Source: Sulfurovum sp.
GTDB lineage: Bacteria > Campylobacterota > Campylobacteria > Campylobacterales > Sulfurovaceae
Length of the DNA stretch: 5,835 nt
Assembly (NCBI GenBank): GCA_024763575.1
Contig: JANTFF010000059.1
Span: 1-5,835, forward strand
Direction: 5' to 3'
The notes under the pieces are model-generated. The model made no database searches. It saw nothing but the letters and a program-made list of their open reading frames with translations, and was not told the origin of the DNA. Positions 1 through 5,835 of this stretch are shown in pieces (position 1 is the stretch's first letter; every line of letters starts with the position of its first letter). The translations under genes were made by a program, and so were the position numbers.

Positions 1-76
1 GACAATTGAGCTTTTCCATAATATTGAGATAGCCCAGATAATGACGGTCAAAAACGATATAATCGCTCCTTTGGGG
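1..76 (-). mobile_element. Possible IS4-type transposase remnant fused in frame to the lipoprotein ORF
   Basis: Residues 91-115 of the lipoprotein reading frame include SDYIVFDRHYLGYLNIMEKL. This resembles the conserved stretch around the second catalytic Asp of IS4-family DDE transposases (hydrophobic-x-DRxY, then an aromatic and a short helix before the fV-R strand). Base composition also shifts: by hand count bases 1-80 are about 39% G+C, against about 27% for 81-240. The visible part would be the middle of a transposase, lacking its N-terminus and terminal repeats, so it would be an old remnant or recombination product and not a fresh insertion. The exact junction is not visible. The alternative is that this is an ordinary part of the lipoprotein; the match rests on a short motif recognised by eye. 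Confidence 0.35.
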
Positions 77-346
77 AAACTCAAATTTAAAAACAGCCCC
101 AGATAACTCATAAAGTTTAACAGTACCATTTGAAATAACTCCCAATTGAGCTTTTCCTATTTTTGTAACATTGCTGTTTACTAAATCATTATTATTTACT
201 ATATCACTTATAGTAGAATTAGAAGAGCTATTATTATCACTAATATTTACTATATTACTACTACTATTTTGCTCATCTGTATCTTTATTATTACTACCAC
301 ATCCAACTAAAAACAGTAATATAATAAATATATATAATCTTTTCAT
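1..346 (-). CDS. Asn/Ser-rich lipoprotein, 3'-partial at the window edge, possibly fused to a transposase remnant
   Basis: This is the first 115 codons of a gene that runs off the left edge; I see no stop in the visible part. The N-terminus MKRLYIFIILLFLVGC is a clear lipoprotein signal peptide with lipobox LVGC, so Cys16 should be lipidated and the protein anchored in a membrane facing the periplasm or surface. Residues 18-60 form a low-complexity Asn/Ser/Asp linker containing two acidic N-glycosylation sequons (EQNSS with N27, DNNSS with N39). Residues 62-82 look like the start of a small beta domain (GKAQLGVISNGTVKLYELSG). Residues 91-115 change character and resemble a transposase block; see the overlapping mobile-element entry. 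The ATG at 346 is fixed by the AGGAG Shine-Dalgarno six bases upstream. It lies 9 bases after the stop of the heme lipoprotein gene, so the two are very likely cotranscribed. The function is unknown. The lipoprotein call is firm; intactness of the gene is doubtful. Confidence 0.8.
   Translation of the reverse strand, partial: MKRLYIFIILLFLVGCGSNNKDTDEQNSSSNIVNISDNNSSSNSTISDIVNNNDLVNSNVTKIGKAQLGVISNGTVKLYELSGAVFKFEFPQRSDYIVFDRHYLGYLNIMEKLNC
3..157. repeat. 15-bp exact direct repeat, copies at 3-17 and 143-157
   Basis: CAATTGAGCTTTTCC occurs at 3-17 and again at 143-157, 140 bases apart. Both copies lie inside the lipoprotein reading frame but in different frames: the copy at 143-157 encodes GKAQL and the copy at 3-17 encodes part of MEKLNC. 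The offset is not a multiple of three, so this is not a tandem protein repeat kept in frame. The second copy stops matching at its outer edge, where only two more bases are in the window. Confidence 0.6.
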
Positions 347-352
347 CTCAAT

Positions 353-357
353 CTCCT
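353..357 (-). promoter_or_regulatory. Ribosome binding site of the downstream lipoprotein gene, overlapping the upstream stop codon
   Basis: On the minus strand the sequence TAGGAG contains both the TAG stop of the heme lipoprotein gene (358-356) and a strong AGGAG Shine-Dalgarno (357-353). Six bases separate it from the ATG at 346. This arrangement fixes the start of the downstream gene and suggests that translation of the two genes is coupled. Confidence 0.8.
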
Positions 358-3300
358 ATTCTCTTGGTTCAATAACCAAAAATGGTGTAGCATAACTGTT
401 ATAATTATTGATATAATCTTGTAACCAATCAGGAATTGTAACTTTTGTTTGGATACCAAGTATTGGGTCAAAATTAAATGCAATGGGGTTAGTGTTTAAA
501 TCTTTGTTAAATCCATAAAAAGCACCATCTTTAGCTACAACAATAGCTCTCACATTCCAATAGTCACTAGCATTATAATCAACTCCATCTATACTCTGTG
601 CTGTAAAATTAAAATCAGTCATATATTTAGTTTTTCCAGTAACTAAGTTTAGAACATTCATTCTATCAATTCCCTCATTAACCCATTTGGTCATAAAGGT
701 AGCTCTTCTCCAAACATAAACTCCTATGGTATTACCACCATCAGGCATTTTCTTTGTCCATTTTGGTGTAATAGTTGTCTCATTATCCTCGCCACTTCCA
801 AGTTTTACATAAAAGTCTCCATTATTATTAGCTTCACTACTAAGTTTAGATTCTAATAATCCTTCTAATCTCCCTGCTGTATAGTTGGCATCTCCTACAT
901 TACCCTCAGCTGGTCTCCACCATATTAGATATAGTGTCTGTTTGTGTATAGTTCCCACTCTATTTGGTTCATTATCTATAGTTATATCAAATTTAACAGA
1001 AGCATCTTTTTCATCAACTACATAGATTTTTTGCTCCTCTTGATTTAAGAAATATAACCAACCTTTATCTGCTCTACGATACATAGTTGTCCAATCAGAA
1101 TTAAATCCATCAATGACTCCTATATTTTCAACTGTTCCATTAGTATCTAACTTTTTAAGCATACTTGTATTTCTATCGGTAAAAAATAGATAAGCTTTTG
1201 GTAGAGTGGAACTTGGTTTAGGAACAATATAATCACTTGTAATTTTTACAGGTATTTTTTGAGCTTGTGTACCATATAATCCATCACTAACCTCAAATGT
1301 AAGATTGTGTTCACCTCTATCTCCTAATATAGCGTATGTTTTTATTCTAGCTGAAGTAAAATCATTATAATCCATTGCTAACATCGTATCTTTAATTGTA
1401 TGTTCACTAGTATTATTTTTTTGAATAAATGCTTGAGCTAAATCTCCATCACTATCACTCCATGTAATATTTTCATCTAAATAAGCAGGTTCATCATACT
1501 CTTTTATAGTAATCTCTTTTATAGGCTGGTTTAATTTAGGTTCTGCGTTAGTCATAGATACCCCATTTATCCAATTCTCTATAGCTTTATAATCATTACT
1601 ACTCTCATCTAAATAACCACTATGCTCTTTAATATGACTATTAAGTGGAGTTTGAGTACCATTTGCCTCTTTATAGTATCCTCTTGCATAAACCAAAAGT
1701 TCAGAATTGTTTAAATCATTAAAATTTATACGATATAGTGCTGAACCTAAAGTCCTACTCCTAGAGTATCTAATATCACTCTCCCAACTATTTTGAGAGA
1801 ATTTAGTATCACCTTTATTTGCCAAATAGTGATATATTGAAAATCGCATAGTTCCATCTTTTAGATAATAACTATTAGCAAATCTTTTCTCTTTAGGAAT
1901 AATATCTTCAAAGTTTTTATCTCGAAGTCCACCTGTTGTATGATTATTATGACAACTATAGCAATTCCTAATTAGTGCCTGATAAGCTTTTTGTGCTTGT
2001 GGTGTAGATGTGCTTAAATGATTTTTGATAAAAGAGACTCTATCTGATAATCCAACAGGAATTCTAGTAGCACCATAAGTAATAATTTTCTGTTTATCTT
2101 CTAATGACCAATGTTTACTATGGTCATATATACTATTAATTCTACTAATTTCATTAGATACATCTTCTGAATATTTAGCTCCATAATCTTTAGCTCTTTC
2201 TAAATTTCTACTACTATCATTTGAGTGATTACTATCAGGTGGAACAGATAGGTCATCATTGAGTATTAGACTCCATAAAAATGGTGCAGGATGATAACTA
2301 TCATCTGCACCCATAGGATTAATACCTTCATACTGATAAGGTAACACAGAACCATCAGGCATTTTATGAGCACCTAAAACAAAAGTTCTATATGTTATAT
2401 TTCTTATATCAACACCTGTTGAGTTTGATAAATCTAGTTTATCTGTGGCATTATGACAATCTACACAGCTTTTACCACCATTTAGTCCAGCTTTTGTAAG
2501 TAGTGGTACTATTTGTTTATGAAAATCAGGTATATTTTTGGTAGCATTATACTCACTAATATCTTTTTGTGTTCCCCATAAATCAGATAAATCACCTCTC
2601 ATTTTATTATGAGCAATAGAGTAGTAGCCATGATACTCATCTATCTTATCTTGATTTCTATCTTGGTGACATTGATTACACTCATTTACTCTATTTGGTA
2701 CGAAACTTACCTCTTGTCTCTCGGCTCTAATTGGTATCCATAAATCTCCACTAGAAGTAGTAAATCTTTTATGTACTTTCCATGTATAAAGCCCCTCTTT
2801 TACAATAACTCCCAATGAACCATCACTTTCTGGAGCTATAAATTCACTTGTTGGTATGGCTAACTCTTGACTATGTTCCATTCCAATTGCAGTAGAGTTG
2901 CTAAAATCATGAGATGGTATAAAAAATTGTAATCTCACATCGTTAGTATCAATACCATCTAATTCATTTTGCCGTCCATTATCAGAATCTCCTAAATTCT
3001 CTACTAAATAACCTGATTTTCCATGTAGATTATTATTGGTAAAAGATACTCTATTCTCACTCAAATCACTAACCCCTGGAGCTACTTTTTTCTCTTTTGG
3101 TGGATAAAAACTTCTTGGTTGCATAAAGTGGTAGTTGTTATTTGATATAATTAACTCTCCTGGATTGTCATCAACTGTATCATTTTCATCTTCTGGAAAA
3201 TCTTTGACATATAATCCATAAGTACTATCTATATTATCTCTATAAGCATATACAAAACTCTCATCATTATAATACTCAGGCGACCTTGCTATATTAGACT

Positions 3301-4444
3301 CAACTCCTGTAGAGCTATTAGCTTTGGAGAGATATATAGATTTACTTTTTAGGTCAACATTATATCTATGGGTCATTATAATATCACCTTCAGATAAAAA
3401 ACGAGCTTTGTTACCAATTCTAGCATTTTGACCCATCAAAATATAACCTTTGTATTTACCACTTTTTATCTCTCTTGGAGAGTATATATTGGTAGATTTG
3501 CCATCTTCTCTCGACTGTTGCCCATAAAAAGTAAATTCATCACTTCCATCTATCTGCATTTTCCAAAGAGAAAAACGATTAATTGTAGCTTGATGTTCCC
3601 ATTGATTAAATACAACTAATGGTAGTCCATTATTATCATGAATTACAACTGGTTCAGTTTGATGAGAGTTATTATATCCTATTCGTGTAACAGCACCTGT
3701 TACAGTATCTAATTTATGAATAAGTGTTGTTGGGTGTCTATCATACTCATCTCGTAAAACAGGTTCTGTTTTATAATTAAAAGGAATATCTTTTTTGGTG
3801 ACAGTTTTTGCAATTAATAGCATCTCATGACCTGTATCATTATCATCACCAATATAGGTTGGATAACTATAACTCACACTATAATCATGTGTAATTGGAG
3901 TTAGCTTTTTAGTAGCAATTTCCAATTCAAATATACCTAAATGTCTATTGGGATTTAAATCATTAACTTTTAGTGTATCATTTGCATCAAATACAGGTTT
4001 ACTCATAGATATAAAAAGGCTCTTTCCATCAGGCGCTACATCAAAACTTTGAATTCTAACCTTTTCAACATCTTTACACTCATTATCAAGTGCTGGATAA
4101 ATTTGCCAAGTCTTATAGCTTCCATCTTGCTGTTTTCTTGAAACTAAAAGTTTATCTTCAAACCCTGTATCATCATATCCCTTTTCTGGACTTCGTAAAT
4201 CAACTCTAGCATCTAATTGAGCCCAAGCGATATAATACAAATCAGGATGCATTCTACCATCTGCTTCATGCTCTTGTATTGCACTTTTTGGTACAAAGTC
4301 AGCCCCATCTACCACACCATCAATCGGAACACACTGTGTAGCATCAGGTGTACCTCCATCTACTGTCTTGTTCGTGGCAGAAATACAACCACCTAGAAAT
4401 ATGGCTATAATCAGAAAAACTGACATATATTTGAAATATCGCAT
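356..4444 (-). CDS. Triheme c-type cytochrome lipoprotein with hydrazine synthase alpha-like layout and two propeller-like domains
   Basis: 1362 residues, intact. The N-terminus MRYFKYMSVFLIIAIFLGGC is a lipoprotein signal with lipobox LGGC, so Cys20 is the lipidated residue. Residues about 65-450 contain beta-propeller-like repeats (for example FDVAPDGKSLFIS at 134-146, and 390-402). Residues about 500-585 form an all-beta segment leading into heme site 1, CNQCH (589-593). Heme 2 is CVDCH (660-664), preceded by IVPLLTKAG as in cytochrome domains of the PSCyt1 type. Heme 3 is CYSCH (828-832), followed near 947-960 by SSNDYKAIENWING, the usual closing helix of such domains. Residues about 970-1068 are Ig/cadherin-like with acidic WSDSDGD, and 1080-1355 look like a second propeller. 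Propeller, beta domain, then c-hemes is the layout of hydrazine synthase alpha and its uncharacterised homologues; the Ig and second propeller are additions. Expected role: exported electron-transfer or redox protein. Substrate unknown; hydrazine synthesis is not implied. The ATG at 4444 is supported by an AAGGGG site. The only other cysteines are C38 and C123. Confidence 0.9.
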   Translation of the reverse strand: MRYFKYMSVFLIIAIFLGGCISATNKTVDGGTPDATQCVPIDGVVDGADFVPKSAIQEHEADGRMHPDLYYIAWAQLDARVDLRSPEKGYDDTGFEDKLLVSRKQQDGSYKTWQIYPALDNECKDVEKVRIQSFDVAPDGKSLFISMSKPVFDANDTLKVNDLNPNRHLGIFELEIATKKLTPITHDYSVSYSYPTYIGDDNDTGHEMLLIAKTVTKKDIPFNYKTEPVLRDEYDRHPTTLIHKLDTVTGAVTRIGYNNSHQTEPVVIHDNNGLPLVVFNQWEHQATINRFSLWKMQIDGSDEFTFYGQQSREDGKSTNIYSPREIKSGKYKGYILMGQNARIGNKARFLSEGDIIMTHRYNVDLKSKSIYLSKANSSTGVESNIARSPEYYNDESFVYAYRDNIDSTYGLYVKDFPEDENDTVDDNPGELIISNNNYHFMQPRSFYPPKEKKVAPGVSDLSENRVSFTNNNLHGKSGYLVENLGDSDNGRQNELDGIDTNDVRLQFFIPSHDFSNSTAIGMEHSQELAIPTSEFIAPESDGSLGVIVKEGLYTWKVHKRFTTSSGDLWIPIRAERQEVSFVPNRVNECNQCHQDRNQDKIDEYHGYYSIAHNKMRGDLSDLWGTQKDISEYNATKNIPDFHKQIVPLLTKAGLNGGKSCVDCHNATDKLDLSNSTGVDIRNITYRTFVLGAHKMPDGSVLPYQYEGINPMGADDSYHPAPFLWSLILNDDLSVPPDSNHSNDSSRNLERAKDYGAKYSEDVSNEISRINSIYDHSKHWSLEDKQKIITYGATRIPVGLSDRVSFIKNHLSTSTPQAQKAYQALIRNCYSCHNNHTTGGLRDKNFEDIIPKEKRFANSYYLKDGTMRFSIYHYLANKGDTKFSQNSWESDIRYSRSRTLGSALYRINFNDLNNSELLVYARGYYKEANGTQTPLNSHIKEHSGYLDESSNDYKAIENWINGVSMTNAEPKLNQPIKEITIKEYDEPAYLDENITWSDSDGDLAQAFIQKNNTSEHTIKDTMLAMDYNDFTSARIKTYAILGDRGEHNLTFEVSDGLYGTQAQKIPVKITSDYIVPKPSSTLPKAYLFFTDRNTSMLKKLDTNGTVENIGVIDGFNSDWTTMYRRADKGWLYFLNQEEQKIYVVDEKDASVKFDITIDNEPNRVGTIHKQTLYLIWWRPAEGNVGDANYTAGRLEGLLESKLSSEANNNGDFYVKLGSGEDNETTITPKWTKKMPDGGNTIGVYVWRRATFMTKWVNEGIDRMNVLNLVTGKTKYMTDFNFTAQSIDGVDYNASDYWNVRAIVVAKDGAFYGFNKDLNTNPIAFNFDPILGIQTKVTIPDWLQDYINNYNSYATPFLVIEPRE

Positions 4445-4450
4445 ATAAAC

Positions 4451-4457
4451 ACCCCTT
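4451..4457 (-). promoter_or_regulatory. Ribosome binding site of the heme lipoprotein gene
   Basis: The minus strand reads AAGGGGT at 4457-4451, six bases before the ATG at 4444. This favours the ATG at 4444 over the in-frame ATG at residue 7 (4426), which has no purine-rich site in front of it and would lose the Arg and Lys that begin the signal peptide. Confidence 0.7.
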
Positions 4458-4476
4458 TTTATTAAATGTGATATTT

Positions 4477-4485
4477 AATATAACA
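4477..4485 (-). promoter_or_regulatory. Candidate extended -10 promoter for the heme lipoprotein operon
   Basis: The minus strand reads TGTTATATT at 4485-4477, one base off the TGnTATAAT extended -10 box common in Campylobacterota. Its last base is 33 bases from the ATG, close to the distances seen for the two plus-strand promoters here. No clear -35 is seen; the upstream DNA is AT-rich with T-tracts. The region contains other TATAAT-like strings further upstream on this strand, so the choice is uncertain. Confidence 0.4.
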
Positions 4486-4624
4486 TTTATAAGATTAAAT
4501 ATGCTTAAATAATTTTATTAATTATAATATTTTAATTATATAAATATTCATCAATATTTTTTTACTCACTATAGTTACAAATTATAATAAAATTCAATTT
4601 AAATCTATTTTTATCATATATTTG

Positions 4625-4633
4625 TGATATAAT
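4625..4633 (+). promoter_or_regulatory. Extended -10 promoter for the ATP-grasp gene
   Basis: TGATATAAT at 4625-4633 is a perfect extended -10 box (TGnTATAAT). Upstream are T-rich tracts but no recognisable -35, as is usual for the housekeeping sigma factor of Campylobacterota. Transcription would start near 4640, giving a leader of about 30 bases. Confidence 0.65.
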
Positions 4634-4657
4634 TTTCCTGCACTTTAAATTAAAAAT

Positions 4658-4662
4658 AAGGA
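4658..4662 (+). promoter_or_regulatory. Ribosome binding site that decides the GTG start at 4670
   Basis: AAGGA at 4658-4662 lies seven bases before GTG at 4670. An uninterrupted run of eight A fills the gap between the two (4662-4669). No ATG occurs in frame until residue 26, well inside the conserved N-terminal fold, so GTG is the start. Confidence 0.75.
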
Positions 4663-4669
4663 AAAAAAA

Positions 4670-5728
4670 GTGAAAAAATATGTAGTCGTTTTAGAGGCAG
4701 AGGGCGGAGCTGATAAATGGATTGATGGTCATAGACGAGATACTATGCCTATTGTCAATGCTTTAAAAGAGAAAGGCTTTGAAGCAGAAGCTATTTTTTA
4801 TAGAGATGAGTGGTTTCAAGATGTATTTAATTATATTTTAGAAAAGGCTGATGCTGTAATTGTTAGAATTAATCCAGGTAATTTACCTAATGGGGAGGCA
4901 AAACTATTTGAGATGTTGCGTCAACTTCATGATAGTGATGTAATAATAATGACACACCCAAATACTATGATGCGTTTTGGTGCAAAAGATGCATTGGCAA
5001 AACTAGCAGATACTGATTTGGTAACAGAAGATACTTATGCTTATTATGATTATGATGAGTTTAAAAAGACATTTCCAAAAAGTATCTCTTATGGAACAAG
5101 AGTACTTAAACAGAACCGTGGTTCTACAGGAGCTGGGATTTGGAGAGTAGAGGTTGTAGATACAAAAATAGGTGAATATGAAGCAGGAGATACACTTCCA
5201 CTTGATACTGTTATCAAATGTACAGAAGCTGTTGATAATCATGTGGAATATACATCTCTTGGTAAATTTATGAAATTTTGTAAACAGTATATAGAGGGTG
5301 ATAACGGTATGCTTGTAGATATGAGATTTATGCCTCGTATTGTAGAGGGGGAAATTCGTATCTTGATGGTAGCAGAAAAACCAATATTTGTTGTTCATAA
5401 AAAACCAGTTCAAGAAAAAGATGCATTCTCTGCAACTATTGCTTCAGGTGCTACATATACATATTACAAACCAGAAGAGTTCCCTGAACTTGTAGATAAG
5501 TTTGTAAACTCTATCCCTATTATTTCTGATAAGTTAGGAAAAATCAAAAATACACCAATAGTATGGACAGGTGACTTTATGCTTGATACTGATGAGAATG
5601 GAGAGGATACTTATGTACTTGGAGAGATGAACTGTTCATGTGTAGGTTTCTTTAGTCATTTGGATATGGGTATCCAAGAGATGATAGCAGATGAGGTTAT
5701 CAAAAGAGTTGAAGCTAAAAATAGCTAA
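4670..5728 (+). CDS. Cj0069-family protein, ATP-grasp type (glutathione synthetase-like fold), substrate unknown
   Basis: 352 residues, no signal peptide, so cytoplasmic. The N-terminal KKYVVVLEAEGGADKW and residues up to about 110 fit a pre-ATP-grasp alpha/beta domain. The ATP-grasp core follows: a basic, Gly-rich nucleotide-binding loop KQNRGSTGAGI (K147-I157), an acidic-Arg strand EGEIRIL with R230, the HKKP turn (243-246) and SATIASGA (254-261), then the probable metal ligands D302 in GDFMLD and E319/N321 in GEMNCSC. These match in order the ligands of GshB-like ATP-grasp ligases, which join a carboxylate to an amine or thiol through an acyl-phosphate. The overall sequence is one I recognise as the Cj0069 family of Campylobacter, which has no assigned reaction; this name is from memory. 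Cys322 and Cys324 sit beside the metal ligands, which is unusual. The gene has its own promoter and terminator, so it is monocistronic, and it diverges from the heme lipoprotein operon without evident functional link. Confidence 0.85.
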   Translation: MKKYVVVLEAEGGADKWIDGHRRDTMPIVNALKEKGFEAEAIFYRDEWFQDVFNYILEKADAVIVRINPGNLPNGEAKLFEMLRQLHDSDVIIMTHPNTMMRFGAKDALAKLADTDLVTEDTYAYYDYDEFKKTFPKSISYGTRVLKQNRGSTGAGIWRVEVVDTKIGEYEAGDTLPLDTVIKCTEAVDNHVEYTSLGKFMKFCKQYIEGDNGMLVDMRFMPRIVEGEIRILMVAEKPIFVVHKKPVQEKDAFSATIASGATYTYYKPEEFPELVDKFVNSIPIISDKLGKIKNTPIVWTGDFMLDTDENGEDTYVLGEMNCSCVGFFSHLDMGIQEMIADEVIKRVEAKNS

Positions 5729-5737
5729 TCAAAATAT

Positions 5738-5771
5738 TAAATAGGAGATTATATCTCCTATTTAGATTTTT
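5738..5771 (+). terminator. Intrinsic terminator of the ATP-grasp gene
   Basis: TAAATAGGAGAT (5738-5749) and ATCTCCTATTTA (5753-5764) are perfect inverse complements forming a 12-bp stem with a TAT loop. A run of five T (5767-5771) follows after two bases. The hairpin starts nine bases after the TAA stop of the ATP-grasp gene. The stem is AT-rich but long and perfect, as is common for terminators in low-GC genomes. Confidence 0.85.
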
Positions 5772-5772
5772 A

Positions 5773-5781
5773 TGTTATAAT
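5773..5781 (+). promoter_or_regulatory. Extended -10 promoter for the right-edge hydrolase gene
   Basis: TGTTATAAT at 5773-5781 is again a perfect TGnTATAAT box, directly after the terminator T-run and 31 bases before the TTG start. Transcription would start near 5788. The position immediately downstream of a terminator indicates that the next gene is expressed independently. Confidence 0.6.
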
Positions 5782-5811
5782 TCTGTTTTAAATTATTAAC
5801 AAAGGAAACCA

Positions 5812-5835
5812 TTGATATTATATATACATGGATTT
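5812..5835 (+). CDS. Start of a probable YqiA-like alpha/beta hydrolase, 5' fragment only
   Basis: Only eight codons are inside the window. Starting at TTG 5812 they read MILYIHGF. A first beta strand running straight into HGF is the typical beginning of YqiA/UPF0227-type small alpha/beta hydrolases (esterase-like), where the HGF segment forms the oxyanion-hole region. AAGGA at 5802-5806 lies five bases before the TTG, and a TGnTATAAT promoter sits further upstream. No ATG or GTG start fits in this frame. The call rests on a very short peptide, so the family is a probable and not a certain one. Confidence 0.5.

Noticed and set aside
254..268. Short TAC/ACT trinucleotide run in the lipoprotein linker
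   Set aside because: It encodes consecutive Ser codons (AGT) in frame, and changes in unit number would not shift the frame, so it is not a phase-variation switch. It is only four units or fewer.
171..395. Plus-strand 74-codon open frame, Leu/Ser-rich
   Set aside because: It is antisense to the Asn/Ser-rich linker and signal peptide of the minus-strand lipoprotein and overlaps the end of the heme lipoprotein gene. Its composition mirrors the low-complexity DNA, and it has no ribosome binding site.
3428..3619. Plus-strand 63-codon open frame
   Set aside because: It lies wholly inside the intact heme lipoprotein gene on the other strand, with no start signal or recognisable domain.
356..4444. 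True hydrazine synthase (anammox) locus
   Set aside because: Only an HzsA-like layout is present. No HzsB or HzsC gene is in the window, the protein is far longer with three hemes, and the apparent host group is not known for anammox.
4521..4543. Near-palindromic AT run in the divergent intergenic region (TTAATTAT repeated around a short centre)
   Set aside because: In DNA composed almost only of A and T such symmetry arises easily. There is no GC content to stabilise a hairpin and no second copy to suggest an operator.
5003..5413. Minus-strand 136-codon open frame rich in Cys, Phe, Ile and Lys
   Set aside because: It is antisense to the conserved ATP-grasp core, and its odd composition is what the reverse complement of an AT-rich gene gives.
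5740..5750. AATAGGAGATT in the terminator stem is identical to the ribosome-binding segment before the lipoprotein ATG on the minus strand
   Set aside because: The shared part is mainly the AGGAG Shine-Dalgarno consensus with AT flanks. In the terminator no start codon follows at a suitable distance, so I regard it as coincidence.

Overview
The window looks like a chromosomal piece from a member of the Campylobacterota (epsilonproteobacteria), probably a free-living sulfur-oxidizing type such as the Sulfurovum or Sulfurimonas groups. The reasons are AT-rich DNA, promoters made of an extended -10 box (TGnTATAAT) without a clear -35, a gene resembling the Campylobacter Cj0069 family, and an exported protein rich in the acidic N-glycosylation sequon (D/E-x-N-x-S/T) used by Campylobacter-type PglB. 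The organism call is inference; no rRNA or other marker is present.

Left part, minus strand (1-4444): a two-gene operon transcribed leftwards. The first gene (356-4444) encodes a 1362-residue exported lipoprotein with three CxxCH heme sites. A beta-propeller-like N-terminus is followed by an all-beta segment, three c-heme sites, an Ig/cadherin-like domain and a second propeller-like C-terminus. The front two thirds resemble in layout the alpha subunit of hydrazine synthase (HzsA) and its many uncharacterised relatives. Nine bases downstream begins a second lipoprotein gene (346 down to the window edge). It has an Asn/Ser-rich linker, and its last visible 25 residues read like the DRxY block of an IS4-type transposase. 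It may therefore be a gene broken by, or fused to, an insertion-sequence remnant.

Middle (4445-4669): a 225-bp, very AT-rich divergent intergenic region with one candidate promoter for each direction.

Right part, plus strand (4670-5835): a GTG-started gene for a 352-residue ATP-grasp-type protein of the Cj0069 family, closed by a 12-bp perfect hairpin terminator with a T-run. After a further TGnTATAAT promoter comes the first eight codons of a TTG-started gene whose peptide, MILYIHGF, is typical of a YqiA-like alpha/beta hydrolase.

How the parts work together: the two lipoproteins probably share a transcript and both act in the periplasm or at the outer membrane. The plus-strand genes have cytoplasmic features and no visible link to the cytochrome. 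The most notable signals are the unusual HzsA-like triheme protein and its 15 acidic glycosylation sequons.
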